Shown here: one piece after another, positions 24,674 through 32,837 of the stretch | Layout: each line of letters starts with the position of its first letter | How positions within the stretch are numbered: position 1 is the first letter of the stretch | Assembly: GCA_002438605.1 (NCBI GenBank) | Contig: DJPR01000041.1 | Span: 1-49,293 of the forward strand | Direction of reading: 5' to 3' | From: Ruminococcus sp. UBA6407 | Lineage (GTDB): Bacteria > Bacillota > Clostridia > Oscillospirales > Ruminococcaceae | Length of the DNA: 49,293 bases | Position numbers and translations under genes: made by a program | The notes under the pieces: model-generated | The model's input: only the letters and a program-made list of their open reading frames with translations | Databases searched by the model: none | Told to the model about the DNA's origin: nothing

Positions 24674-26068
24674 TCATTCCAAATCACCCTTCTTCCTTTT
24701 TTGTTCCTGACTAACATCCTGCGTTTTTAGATAATCATCTATCGCTTGTCGTGCATAATCAATATCCTTCAATTCTGAATTTACTGCTTTATATTCGGAA
24801 TTGGATTTGTCACGTTGCTGTATCATTTCATTTCTCTTTTTGATGAGATTTTCTTCGCTCGGAACTTTTCCATCTGGATAAGCAGCTTTTAGTTTTGTTC
24901 CAGCTTCACGATATTTTTCTAATTCATTTGAGAATTTTTCTGCAAAACTTTTCTTCTTTCTATCAGGCAAATTCTTCATTTGCTGCATGATAGGTCTATA
25001 CTTTTGGAACACTCGCAAGGCTTCGATAGTTTCTGATATAGAAGCAATGTCTTTTTGTAAGTGATTCAATTCTTCGACTAATTTAGCTCGATGCATTGAA
25101 GCAGAAATTGCAGCCGGCTTAACTTCTTTTGTACTTTCAATCTGATATTGCGTTAATATGTCTATTACACGAGATGCTTCTTGCATATTCCGTATATCTG
25201 CCCATCGTTCAAGCCCCTTTGCTTCTTGAAATAGTTCTGCACTTGTATCAATAATTTTGGTGCGTGGTTGATAGGCAAGTGATAACTCTTTATGTCGTAA
25301 GTAGTTTTCAATTCTTTTCTTTATTTGAGGGGTTTCATAATACCAACCAAGCGTTTTTGCTCTTGCAAATTTTTGCTGTTCTGGCATACGAAACTTTAAA
25401 TCTATTTTCCGATTTGGATTGTAGTCAACCTCGATGTTATTAGCTCTACATTTGTCAAGAAAATCTTCAAAGCTCTCACTTCGCATTATTAGGCAATCCA
25501 ATTCGTAGCGAAGTTTAGATTTCCATGAAAGACCTTGTTTCTCTTGTGACCATTCATACCATCTTTGTTTTTTTCCTAACTCAGGATTTTCTACGACAGA
25601 AAGTTGATGTTCTCGGCAAAGCATATCGCTTGTATCTCTGATTTTTTGGTAAAGCAAGTTTTGCTTTCCTCGGTCTGCAAGATAATTCAATGTTCTCCCG
25701 TTTTCAAGATTTACATTGTTTACTATGATGTGATTATGGATATGCTGCTTATCCGTATGTGTTGCAATCACAAACTGATACTCATTTCCAAAAAGCTTTT
25801 GACACAGCTCTAAACCAATTTGCATTGCTTCTTCTGGTGTAGTTTCACCGGGTGCAAAATTTTGATGAATGTGTCTTGCAAGGATTATGCCACGTCCTGT
25901 TCCTTTCTCATTTCTAACGGCATCAAACATTTCTGCTGCAATAACAGGGTCGTTAGAACAAGCAAAATTTTGAACCAATGTACCGTCTTCTGTTTTTTCA
26001 GGATTGACAATATACTCTAATGCTTGAGCTTGCGTAACGTAAATTGAATGGACTGAAGTTGTTGCCAT
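24674..26068 (-). CDS. mobA: MOBP-type relaxase
   Basis: This 464-residue relaxase nicks oriT and leads the strand into the recipient. Motif III is clear (THTDKQHIHNHIIVN, near residue 107-121), with HIHNH as metal ligands. The catalytic Tyr is probably Tyr19 in EYIVNPEKT. The domain covers residues ~1-240, and the rest is a charged coiled-coil tail (~320-450) of unknown role. The start overlaps the upstream MobC-like gene by 52 nt, so translation is coupled. No coupling protein gene is present in the window. Confidence 0.9.
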   Translation of the reverse strand: MATTSVHSIYVTQAQALEYIVNPEKTEDGTLVQNFACSNDPVIAAEMFDAVRNEKGTGRGIILARHIHQNFAPGETTPEEAMQIGLELCQKLFGNEYQFVIATHTDKQHIHNHIIVNNVNLENGRTLNYLADRGKQNLLYQKIRDTSDMLCREHQLSVVENPELGKKQRWYEWSQEKQGLSWKSKLRYELDCLIMRSESFEDFLDKCRANNIEVDYNPNRKIDLKFRMPEQQKFARAKTLGWYYETPQIKKRIENYLRHKELSLAYQPRTKIIDTSAELFQEAKGLERWADIRNMQEASRVIDILTQYQIESTKEVKPAAISASMHRAKLVEELNHLQKDIASISETIEALRVFQKYRPIMQQMKNLPDRKKKSFAEKFSNELEKYREAGTKLKAAYPDGKVPSEENLIKKRNEMIQQRDKSNSEYKAVNSELKDIDYARQAIDDYLKTQDVSQEQKRKKGDLE

Positions 26069-26346
26069 GCAGCATCTACCTCTCTTTTAACCTCTTGTAT
26101 CTTTGCGGAATGTGTACATGATTCTTCGGATAACTTGTCCACACTCTGAGCTATGCTTTTTAAGAGGAGATTTAGATTTTTTAATTCTTCCTCACTGTTC
26201 TGAACTATCATATCATTGATGACAATCTGTCGGAAAAATTCGCTGATAGACGAACAGCTTGATTGAATATATCGTGCTTCTATCATAGAGCTTTCAGCCT
26301 TATTTGCTCTAAAGCGATATAGGATTTCTCTCTTATCATCTTTCAT
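26017..26346 (-). CDS. MobC-like relaxosome protein, second copy
   Basis: A 109-residue protein with an N-terminal ribbon-helix-helix-like part (REILYRFRANKAES, then SISEFFRQIV) and a C-terminal coiled coil. It resembles the upstream MobC protein in layout. ATG 26346 is chosen because GAAGGGG lies 9 nt upstream; a GTG at 26364 is the alternative. MobC-type proteins bind oriT and help open it for the relaxase. Confidence 0.7.
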   Translation of the reverse strand: MKDDKREILYRFRANKAESSMIEARYIQSSCSSISEFFRQIVINDMIVQNSEEELKNLNLLLKSIAQSVDKLSEESCTHSAKIQEVKREVDAAWQQLQSIQFTLRKLKH

Positions 26347-26360
26347 ATGGTCATGCCCCT

Positions 26361-26693
26361 TCACTTAATCTGTGACAGTTTGATAATCAAACTGCATAAC
26401 TGTTGGTTGATTTCATCCACTCCATTTTTCAAATCTTTAATGTCGTCTTGATACAGTTGTTTGCTGTAATGATAGCGAACTGTTATTTGATTGATGTTGT
26501 TTGCAACACTACTAACAGCACGGCGTATTGCTCGCCATTCCTCTTCGGGATACACAATTATATTTCCGTTAAGAGCCATATGACGAAGATAAGAACTCAT
26601 ATTGCAGTTACATTGAGTGCATTTATTCAAAATGATTTTTTGTTCTTTTTCATTAGCTCGAAATCTCAAAACATACTCTCTGTTGTTTGACAT
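26361..26693 (-). CDS. mobC: MobC family mobilization protein
   Basis: The 110-residue protein starts with the basic strand REYVLRFRANEKEQ, followed by a helix pair and the MSSYLRHMALNGNI segment that typifies MobC. The C-terminal half is a helical SVANNINQIT... dimer region. It lies between oriT and the relaxase gene. MobC helps the relaxase recognise and melt oriT. Confidence 0.8.
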   Translation of the reverse strand: MSNNREYVLRFRANEKEQKIILNKCTQCNCNMSSYLRHMALNGNIIVYPEEEWRAIRRAVSSVANNINQITVRYHYSKQLYQDDIKDLKNGVDEINQQLCSLIIKLSQIK

Positions 26694-26773
26694 AAAATCT
26701 AATCCTCTCTTGTTTCATTAACAAAAATGAAATAATTATTTTCTTACATTGAGCAAGCTGTTTTCTATCTTCC

Positions 26774-26974
26774 TGTGCTTTAGCACATACTTTTGCCGAA
26801 GGCAAATTCGGGGTCTTAGGGGTTTTACCCCTAACAAGCATAGTCTGGCATTAGCCGGACGGTGACATTTGTGCCACAAATGTCGATGCTTGCTATTTTA
26901 GAAAACCGCCTTTGCGGTTTGTCGAAATATTCGCCATGCTCCTGCATGGCTCACTTTTCATGCAAAGCATGAAA
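26774..26974. other. Candidate oriT: eight consecutive hairpins
   Basis: Eight perfect or near-perfect inverted repeats follow each other: 26774-26787 (TGTGC), 26792-26806 (TTTGCC), 26816-26834 (TTAGGGGT/ACCCCTAA), 26843-26860 (GTCtGGC/GCCgGAC), 26864-26884 (GACATTTGTG/CACAAATGTC), 26903-26920 (AAACCGC), 26933-26950 (GCCATGC) and 26956-26974 (TTTCATGC). The location next to mobC and the relaxase gene is classical for oriT. The exact nick site cannot be read. The right-hand hairpins could act in single-stranded form. Confidence 0.7.
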
Positions 26975-27085
26975 TTCGTAGATTACATATGCCGTAAAAA
27001 ATACCCCTCTACTTATAAGATAGAAAAAAGGCATTTCCACGTGCTTTTTGCTCCATTGTTTACAAATTATTTACATCTATCAATG

Positions 27086-27094
27086 TGATATAAT
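27086..27094 (+). promoter_or_regulatory. Extended -10 promoter upstream of recombinase 1
   Basis: TGATATAAT is an extended -10. No good -35 lies 17 bp upstream, although TTTACA occurs at 27059 and 27070. The transcript would have a leader of about 250 nt before the gene at 27355, in which no convincing gene is seen. Confidence 0.45.
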
Positions 27095-27354
27095 ATAGTA
27101 AGGATAAGAATCGCTCGAATGTACAAAAAGCTTTCAATCACATCAGCACATGGCGTAAAAAAGAAAGACTTATGTCAGATAAAAAGCGTTGCAATTCCGG
27201 CTGCTTGAATCTCAGAATGATAGGAGGGAGAGAACAGATTTTTATTCTGATGTCGTCAGTCATTGCTGCTGTTATCCGATATTGAAAGACAAGAACCGTT
27301 ACTGTATTGCTTTTCCTCTGTGGATGTCTTATGTGAGATTGTCAGGAGGAAAAT

Positions 27355-28953
27355 ATGCTGGCAGAAAGAAAAAAGACAGCCCTATATGCAAGACTGTCTA
27401 AAGATGATTTAGAGGACGCTGTTAGCAACAGTATCATCCACCAGAAATTTATGCTTGAGAAATATGCCGAAGAACACGGTTACTACAATACGCAGTTTTA
27501 TGCAGATGACGGATATACTGGAGTTAACTTCAATCGCCCAGCTTTTCAGGAAATGATGGACGATATTCGTAAAGGCAAAATTGAAAGAGTGATTGTAAAA
27601 GACTTCTCCAGATTTGGCAGAAACTATGTAGACTGTGGAAGATATGTAGATTATGAATTCGCAACTTACAATGTTCAGTTTATTTCTATCGGGGAAAATT
27701 TCAATTCTGAAAATGGCGATAGAATTATGATGGGGCTGTTCAATCTTATCAACGAGTTATATGCACAAGACATTTCCAGAAAGCAAAGGGCTGCAATTCG
27801 TGCTAAAGGTGAAAGCGGTAAACATGTAACAACACGACCGATATACGGATACCGCACAGACCCACAAGATAAATCTCATTGGATTATAGATGAAGATGCA
27901 GCAGAAGTAGTGCGTTTCATTTTCACCATGTATTTGAGTGGACACGGATTTTCAGAAATTGCTGATATGCTGCATGATAAAAAAGTACTTTGTCCTAGTG
28001 CATATCGTGGTAAGATTAGAAAAGGAAGCTCTGCCCAGACTGACCCGTATACATGGAATGGGAGAACTATTGCAGATATTCTATCTAAACAGGAATACTG
28101 TGGTGATACAGTAAATTTCCGAACAGAACGGAAATCATATAAAGATAAACGGGTGATATTCAAACCAGATTCAGAATTGGTGATTCACCAGAATACACAA
28201 ACTGCAATTGTTAGCCGTGCAGATTATGAAGCGGTACAGGAAAAACTTTCTCAAAAGAAAAAATATGTTCGTAACAGAGAAAGACCTATTTTGGATGGAA
28301 AAGTATTTTGCTATGACTGCAAATGCAAAATGTACTTAATGAGAAAAAAACAAAAAGGCGGAATCTATAACGTGTATGTCTGCAACAATTACCGCAAGAA
28401 GAAAAATCAGACTTGTTCATCTCACTACATTCCGGAAAAAACAATTCTGCAAGAATTGAAAAAGCTGCTTTATCAAATTCTACAAGAATACGAAAACGAC
28501 AAAAAAACATTTTTAAGAAAACTACGATATTTGCTTCGGGCAAAATGCAGCTCTGAACTAATGGCAGCACGTTCCGAATGTGAAAAAGTCGAAAATCGAA
28601 TTCGAGAAGTAAGCGATTATAAAAAATCCGCATACGCAGATAAACTCTCAAAACGCATTACAGACGAATTCTTTGATTCTATTATGTTCAGTATGGACGA
28701 AGAAACAATTCAACTAAAATCGAAATACGAAGAATGTCAGCATGTCCTTTGTGCAGCAGAAGAAAAAATCAAAGGTGCTGATTTGTTTTGTAGAAGATTA
28801 AATCAATTCTCCTTGGAATCTCTAAATGAAATCTCTGAAACAGCTGTGAATAGTTTGGTGGATAGAATTGAGATAAGAGAGGAAAATGAATTGGGAAAGA
28901 AGAGTGTACTTCTTGATTTCTATCTTGTGGGAATTGGGAAAATTTTATCATAA
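27355..28953 (+). CDS. Large serine recombinase 1 (TnpX/Tn4451 type)
   Basis: This 532-residue protein has the resolvase catalytic domain at ~8-150 with nucleophile Ser15 in YARLS, the conserved VKDFSRFGR segment, a recombinase DNA-binding domain (~165-280), a zinc ribbon (CYDC near 318 and CNNYRKKKNQTC), a coiled coil and a C-terminal DUF4368-like end. Such enzymes excise and insert elements through short crossover sequences. The start at ATG 27355 has AGGAGG. It lies just right of oriT, away from the element end, so it may serve an alternative or nested excision event. Confidence 0.9.
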   Translation: MLAERKKTALYARLSKDDLEDAVSNSIIHQKFMLEKYAEEHGYYNTQFYADDGYTGVNFNRPAFQEMMDDIRKGKIERVIVKDFSRFGRNYVDCGRYVDYEFATYNVQFISIGENFNSENGDRIMMGLFNLINELYAQDISRKQRAAIRAKGESGKHVTTRPIYGYRTDPQDKSHWIIDEDAAEVVRFIFTMYLSGHGFSEIADMLHDKKVLCPSAYRGKIRKGSSAQTDPYTWNGRTIADILSKQEYCGDTVNFRTERKSYKDKRVIFKPDSELVIHQNTQTAIVSRADYEAVQEKLSQKKKYVRNRERPILDGKVFCYDCKCKMYLMRKKQKGGIYNVYVCNNYRKKKNQTCSSHYIPEKTILQELKKLLYQILQEYENDKKTFLRKLRYLLRAKCSSELMAARSECEKVENRIREVSDYKKSAYADKLSKRITDEFFDSIMFSMDEETIQLKSKYEECQHVLCAAEEKIKGADLFCRRLNQFSLESLNEISETAVNSLVDRIEIREENELGKKSVLLDFYLVGIGKILS

Positions 28954-29163
28954 AGAAGAAAAGCGGTTGTGCTGCTTTATTTATAGTGATGTTTTTTGAA
29001 AAAATAGCCATGTTGTTCCATCTGTTTCTCAAAAATTCATATTCGACAAAATCACATTTAAAAAGTTCTCAAATGATTCAGATGTTGCAACTGGTTTCTT
29101 TTGCTTATCGGTTGTATAATTACATTAACAAATTAAGAAAAAGTAAACAGGAAGGAGAACACA

Positions 29164-30474
29164 ATGGAATTTACAACTAATTATTCAGCCGACTATGAGT
29201 GGATGTCTACTTTTCTTGGATTGCGAAACGGTATACGTCATTTTTATGCTCTGATTTATGGATTCACGAAAAGCGGAAAGGATTGCTTTTGCAGTTATAA
29301 GACTTTTATGAATCGGCTGAGAATCAATTCTCGGTCAACTATTTCTAAATACATCAAAACGTTGGTGCAGAAAAAATTGATTATCGTGGAACGAACAACA
29401 GGTGATTGTAATCATTATAGAGCAGACCTGAACTACCTTGAAAGTTTGAGAAAGGCAGCTGATTCCGATTCAGAAAAATCGGATTATTTTTTTGAAACGG
29501 TAGTCCAGTTTTCAAACACGGGTAGTACATTTTCTATACCCAATAATAAAACATATAACTTTTTTTATGATGATGATTCTTTCTCTTCTGCTCTTTCAGA
29601 GCAAGAACGAAAAGAAGAGATTATCAAAGAAAAAGAAAATTTATCGTTACAGCTAAATGCCGAACAACTCAAAACCAATTTTGATAGCTGTCTTATTGAT
29701 GACATCGTTGAATGGATTGCAACAACAGATTGCATTTCAGTTCATGGTGAAACAATTGAACACGAATGTCTAAAAAAGAAGTTTTCAAAGTTGACTTCTC
29801 AGCATGTTGCATATGTTATCAGAAATGTGAAAAAGCATGGCAAAGGAATCAATGACAAGAGAGCTTACTACCTTGCTGCATTATACAAATCTGTGGATAT
29901 AGAATTTAATGCAACAAAAAAGAAAAAAAGAGTTCTCGGCAATGAAATACGAGAAACTTCCCATGATGAAGCACAAACCATTTCTTCGCCGTATGCAGCA
30001 TTAACTGAAGAAACAGAAGTACGAAAGAAGTTAAGGAATGCTGGCATTTTTGATTTGTTTATGGATATGTTTGAAAAAAATCGAAAATACGATGACTACG
30101 ACAATGCTTTACTTACAGAGATTAAGTCTGTAATTTCATGGGCGTGGAAAGTCAAAAAGAATATATACGTCAATTCAGTCAAAATGGATGCTAATGCAGT
30201 TCGGCAACAGTTAAACAAGCTAAATCGTTGGCACTTGCTTTTTACTATGGATAATTTGCGTAAAACGAATACTGTGCCAAAAAACAGAAAGTCATATATT
30301 TTAACGGCTTTATACAACGCACCGACACAGTATGCAACATCCGATTTCAACGTAAATGAGGTGTATCCTGTGTCCGGTTCATCTTCATCGACAGTTTCAG
30401 AAAATAATGATGAGCCTATGGCTATGGAACTGGAAAGTCATTTCTTTCCGATACAGCCTGTAGAAGAATCATAA
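29164..30474 (+). CDS. RepA-like/DUF6017 replication-initiator-type protein
   Basis: The N-terminal ~95 residues form a winged helix like that of Firmicutes RepA_N/DnaD-type proteins (RHFYALIYGFTKSGKDCFCSY, then RSTISKYIKTLVQKKLI). The C-terminal ~130 residues match the DUF6017-type end found in conjugative elements (ALLTEIKSVISWAWKVKK and PKNRKSYILTALYNAPTQY). The middle is low in complexity. Such proteins are proposed replication initiators for the excised circle. Strong GGAAGGAG ribosome site. Confidence 0.75.
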   Translation: MEFTTNYSADYEWMSTFLGLRNGIRHFYALIYGFTKSGKDCFCSYKTFMNRLRINSRSTISKYIKTLVQKKLIIVERTTGDCNHYRADLNYLESLRKAADSDSEKSDYFFETVVQFSNTGSTFSIPNNKTYNFFYDDDSFSSALSEQERKEEIIKEKENLSLQLNAEQLKTNFDSCLIDDIVEWIATTDCISVHGETIEHECLKKKFSKLTSQHVAYVIRNVKKHGKGINDKRAYYLAALYKSVDIEFNATKKKKRVLGNEIRETSHDEAQTISSPYAALTEETEVRKKLRNAGIFDLFMDMFEKNRKYDDYDNALLTEIKSVISWAWKVKKNIYVNSVKMDANAVRQQLNKLNRWHLLFTMDNLRKTNTVPKNRKSYILTALYNAPTQYATSDFNVNEVYPVSGSSSSTVSENNDEPMAMELESHFFPIQPVEES

Positions 30475-30510
30475 TTTTTTGATTCTGATATAGTGAAAGG
30501 AGTGATATTT

Positions 30511-31200
30511 ATGGATTTTGAAGCATTTAAAACAAGATGCAAAGAAAAAGGCTACTCAGCAAGCAGCCTTGTAACCGAACTTGGAATAAGTAAGAGTAAC
30601 ATAACCAACTGGAAAAACGGTGGAAATCCTAGTCGTGAAATGCTTATTAAAATTTCACAGAAACTTGAGTGTACTGTAGGTTTTCTACTTGGAACAGAAT
30701 ATGACGATAATGGTGAAGGAGCTTCAGTAATGCAAGAATTGTGGGGACATGAAGCAACTTCGGCTAGGACAATTTCGCTAAATAGCAGCACACCCATAAA
30801 GGATGATTATATAAATGAAATAGCGTTATTCGCTAATTGCAGTATCCTCTTTCTTTGTGGAAATGATAAGAATGTCGTTGAAAAGAATCCGTATAAAAGA
30901 GTGGCAAACATAAGCGAACGTGGTTGGGATAATCTTATCGCAATATTTGACAATGTTAATGACCATCCGCTTATTGCAAATATGCAAATGCAACTTAGTA
31001 GAATCATCCTTTATAACTTAGAAATTCGTTCTGGTGAGCAGATTCCAGATGAATTTCTTGGCGAAAAAGCCGATTTTATTCTTTGTGACAAGAAACAAAA
31101 GGATAGCCTTAGAAACTATCCTTTTAATCTATCCGACTTGCTTGCCCTTGGCGATATTTTTAATAAAAGCATTAAGTTTATGATTTCCGGCATTGAATAA
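30511..31200 (+). CDS. XRE-family regulator 1 with shared C-terminal domain
   Basis: The 229-residue protein has a Cro/CI-type helix-turn-helix (~5-60: SASSLVTELGISKSNITNWKNGG and LECTVGFLLG). The C-terminal domain (~150-229: MQMQLSRIILYNL ... YPFNLSDLLALGDIF) is clearly similar to that of the next gene, so the two are paralogues. ATG 30511 is chosen for AAAGGAG nine nt upstream, instead of a GTG at 30493. It may control excision or transfer. Confidence 0.75.
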   Translation: MDFEAFKTRCKEKGYSASSLVTELGISKSNITNWKNGGNPSREMLIKISQKLECTVGFLLGTEYDDNGEGASVMQELWGHEATSARTISLNSSTPIKDDYINEIALFANCSILFLCGNDKNVVEKNPYKRVANISERGWDNLIAIFDNVNDHPLIANMQMQLSRIILYNLEIRSGEQIPDEFLGEKADFILCDKKQKDSLRNYPFNLSDLLALGDIFNKSIKFMISGIE

Positions 31201-31243
31201 AGAGTATCGCAAAAGCATTGCAAGATAAGGAGAACTTTTATTT

Positions 31244-31936
31244 ATGTTTTGGGAGAAATTTCGGTATTTATCAGAAATCAAAGGGATTAAACCTCATGCA
31301 ATATTGAAAGAACTTGAAATATCATCGGGTTCAGCAAACAATTGGAAAAAGGGAACTATCCCTAATGGAGAAACACTAAAGAAAATTGCAGATTACTTTG
31401 ATGTATCAATAGATTTTTTGCTTGATTCTGATGTAAATGTATCTGTAAGACTTAGTAGCAAGAAATCTGTTTTAAAAGAATCCAGTTCCGTTCCTCAGAG
31501 ATTTAACAGTCTACAAGCAGTTGTGAGAACTTCTGATGAACAGAAACTTGCTATTGCTAAATATGTAGGTTGTTCTATTGGGTGGCTTATGAATAAACAT
31601 GGAGTGAAATTTGAGCCGAAGGCTATGCTTTCTGATATGAATAGCAGCGTATTATTTACAATTCTGGACATTATGGACGGTTGCCCTGATAATGATATTG
31701 ATACGGCTATGCAAATTCAACTTTCAAGGATTGTATTATACCATCTTTCAGAAAAAGGTTTTGGAACTGAAAAACTGTCTACTCTTTCCGGTATTGACCA
31801 GAACAAGCTTCATTTCATTCTTACAGGAAAAGAAAACAAGGATTCTTCTCTTAATTATGGTTTCAACTTTTCAGACCTTGTTTATATCAAAAACGTTACA
31901 GGTCTTGATTATTCTTACTTGTTTTCAGGTAAATAA
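31244..31936 (+). CDS. XRE-family regulator 2, paralogue of the preceding gene
   Basis: This 230-residue protein has an N-terminal helix-turn-helix (IKPHAILKELEISSGSANNW, then VSIDFLLDSD) and a C-terminal domain with MQIQLSRIVLYHL and YGFNFSDLVYIKNV, aligned with regulator 1 over ~75 residues. A second helix-turn-helix-like stretch around residues 95-110 ends in VGCSIGWLMNKHG. Tandem paralogous regulators suggest opposing or hierarchical control. It is separated from its neighbour by 43 nt, with an AAGGAG site. Confidence 0.75.
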   Translation: MFWEKFRYLSEIKGIKPHAILKELEISSGSANNWKKGTIPNGETLKKIADYFDVSIDFLLDSDVNVSVRLSSKKSVLKESSSVPQRFNSLQAVVRTSDEQKLAIAKYVGCSIGWLMNKHGVKFEPKAMLSDMNSSVLFTILDIMDGCPDNDIDTAMQIQLSRIVLYHLSEKGFGTEKLSTLSGIDQNKLHFILTGKENKDSSLNYGFNFSDLVYIKNVTGLDYSYLFSGK

Positions 31937-31981
31937 AAAGAAAGAAAGTTCAAGTTTTATATTTAAAGGGAGTTGTTTATT

Positions 31982-32251
31982 ATGATGAGTTCAGCAACAT
32001 ATTTCAAGCTTTATGGTTGTATCTATGGTGTTTACTATAACAAGCTTGATAAGAAATACAATGTAGAGCGTTTTGACAACATGGAAGATGCAAATGCTTT
32101 TATGGAATTAAAAGCAACTGACCGACATCGCTTTATTCATGGTAGAAAATTGACTGATAGAAGAACAGTTATTCTTCTTATCGGTGAAAAAGCAGTAATA
32201 GACCTAGACATGAAAAGTATTAACGAAAAGATTTCTAAAGCAGTAGGGTAA
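31982..32251 (+). CDS. Small hypothetical protein (89 aa) of the regulator module
   Basis: A mixed alpha/beta protein (YFKLYGCIYGVYYNKLDKKY, then ERFDNMEDANAFMELKA), with no recognised family. ATG 31982 follows AAAGGGAG. Its place before the sigma-like and recombinase genes would suit a recombination directionality factor, but nothing in the sequence shows this. Confidence 0.55.
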   Translation: MMSSATYFKLYGCIYGVYYNKLDKKYNVERFDNMEDANAFMELKATDRHRFIHGRKLTDRRTVILLIGEKAVIDLDMKSINEKISKAVG

Positions 32252-32292
32252 TCATTCTGAATTCATATAGCGAACCGAAAAAAATGTGGCAC

Positions 32293-32320
32293 TTGTTTTT
32301 TTCGCAAAATACGCTATAAT
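32293..32320 (+). promoter_or_regulatory. Promoter of the sigma-like gene
   Basis: TTGTTT and TATAAT are 16 bp apart, giving a leader of about 45 nt. Confidence 0.65.
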
Positions 32321-32345
32321 GATATACAGCAAAGAAAAACAATCT

Positions 32346-32410
32346 GTCTGCATATAGTTCAAAGGGGCGATATGCGGATGAGTGTTATTTTGTCATCGTC
32401 ATATGCAGAC
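32346..32410 (+). promoter_or_regulatory. Inverted repeat across the start of the sigma-like gene
   Basis: GTCTGCATAT (32346-32355) and ATATGCAGAC (32401-32410) are exact complements. They enclose the ribosome site and the start codon, so the folded mRNA could hide the start. CTGTCTGCAT recurs upstream of recombinase 2. Confidence 0.6.
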
Positions 32411-32722
32411 TACCATGTGGGGGAGATAGACTACTATGTGTGGGAGCAAAAGCAGCTGGAGAAAACTGAAATAATATATCGACACAAGCTGCTTTTAGCT
32501 CTTAGGATAGCAATGGATGAGTATCGACTATCAAACCCAGAAGGTTATGAGTTGATTGAAGACTACTATCTTGGTGAAAAAGTCACACATAAAGAGTTAG
32601 GAAAACGGCATGGAATTGCCGAATCTACTGCTCGTGAAAAGTTAAACAGAAATCTTCATCGTCTGCGAAAATTGGCGTATAAAAATCTTTCGTTTTTAGA
32701 GAATGAGTACCTTGACAATTGA
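32372..32722 (+). CDS. Sigma-70 region 4-like regulator
   Basis: The C-terminal half has a region-4 helix-turn-helix (VTHKELGKRHGIAESTAREKLNRNLHRLRKL), as in the short sigma-like proteins that precede integrase genes in Tn916-type elements. No region 2 is visible, so it is not a complete sigma factor. ATG 32372 has AAAGGGG four nt upstream; ATG 32378 gives a longer spacing. It may activate recombinase 2. Confidence 0.7.
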   Translation: MRMSVILSSSYADYHVGEIDYYVWEQKQLEKTEIIYRHKLLLALRIAMDEYRLSNPEGYELIEDYYLGEKVTHKELGKRHGIAESTAREKLNRNLHRLRKLAYKNLSFLENEYLDN

Positions 32723-32755
32723 ATAGAAGAGAAACGTTTTACCCTGTATAATTAC

Positions 32756-32784
32756 TTGATTTTTCTATGGATATACGGTATAAT
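32756..32784 (+). promoter_or_regulatory. Promoter of recombinase 2
   Basis: TTGATT and TATAAT lie 17 bp apart. The leader contains CTGTCTG (32806-32812), complementary to CAGACAG (32844-32850) just inside the gene. Confidence 0.7.
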
Positions 32785-32837
32785 AAAATAAACAGTTATA
32801 TCCGTCTGTCTGCATCACGAATGAGAGGTATTATGGG

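Noticed and set aside
26774..26974. CRISPR array
   Set aside because: The repeats are inverted hairpins of different sequence without regular spacers.
27189..27401. 70-codon frame overlapping the start of recombinase 1
   Set aside because: The start is poor and the frame overlaps the true gene; it is better read as leader. A short peptide near 27250 after AGGAGGG was also considered but has no good start at a proper distance.
28986..29180. 64-codon frame before the RepA-like gene
   Set aside because: There is no ribosome site, and it overlaps the well-supported start at 29164 in another frame.
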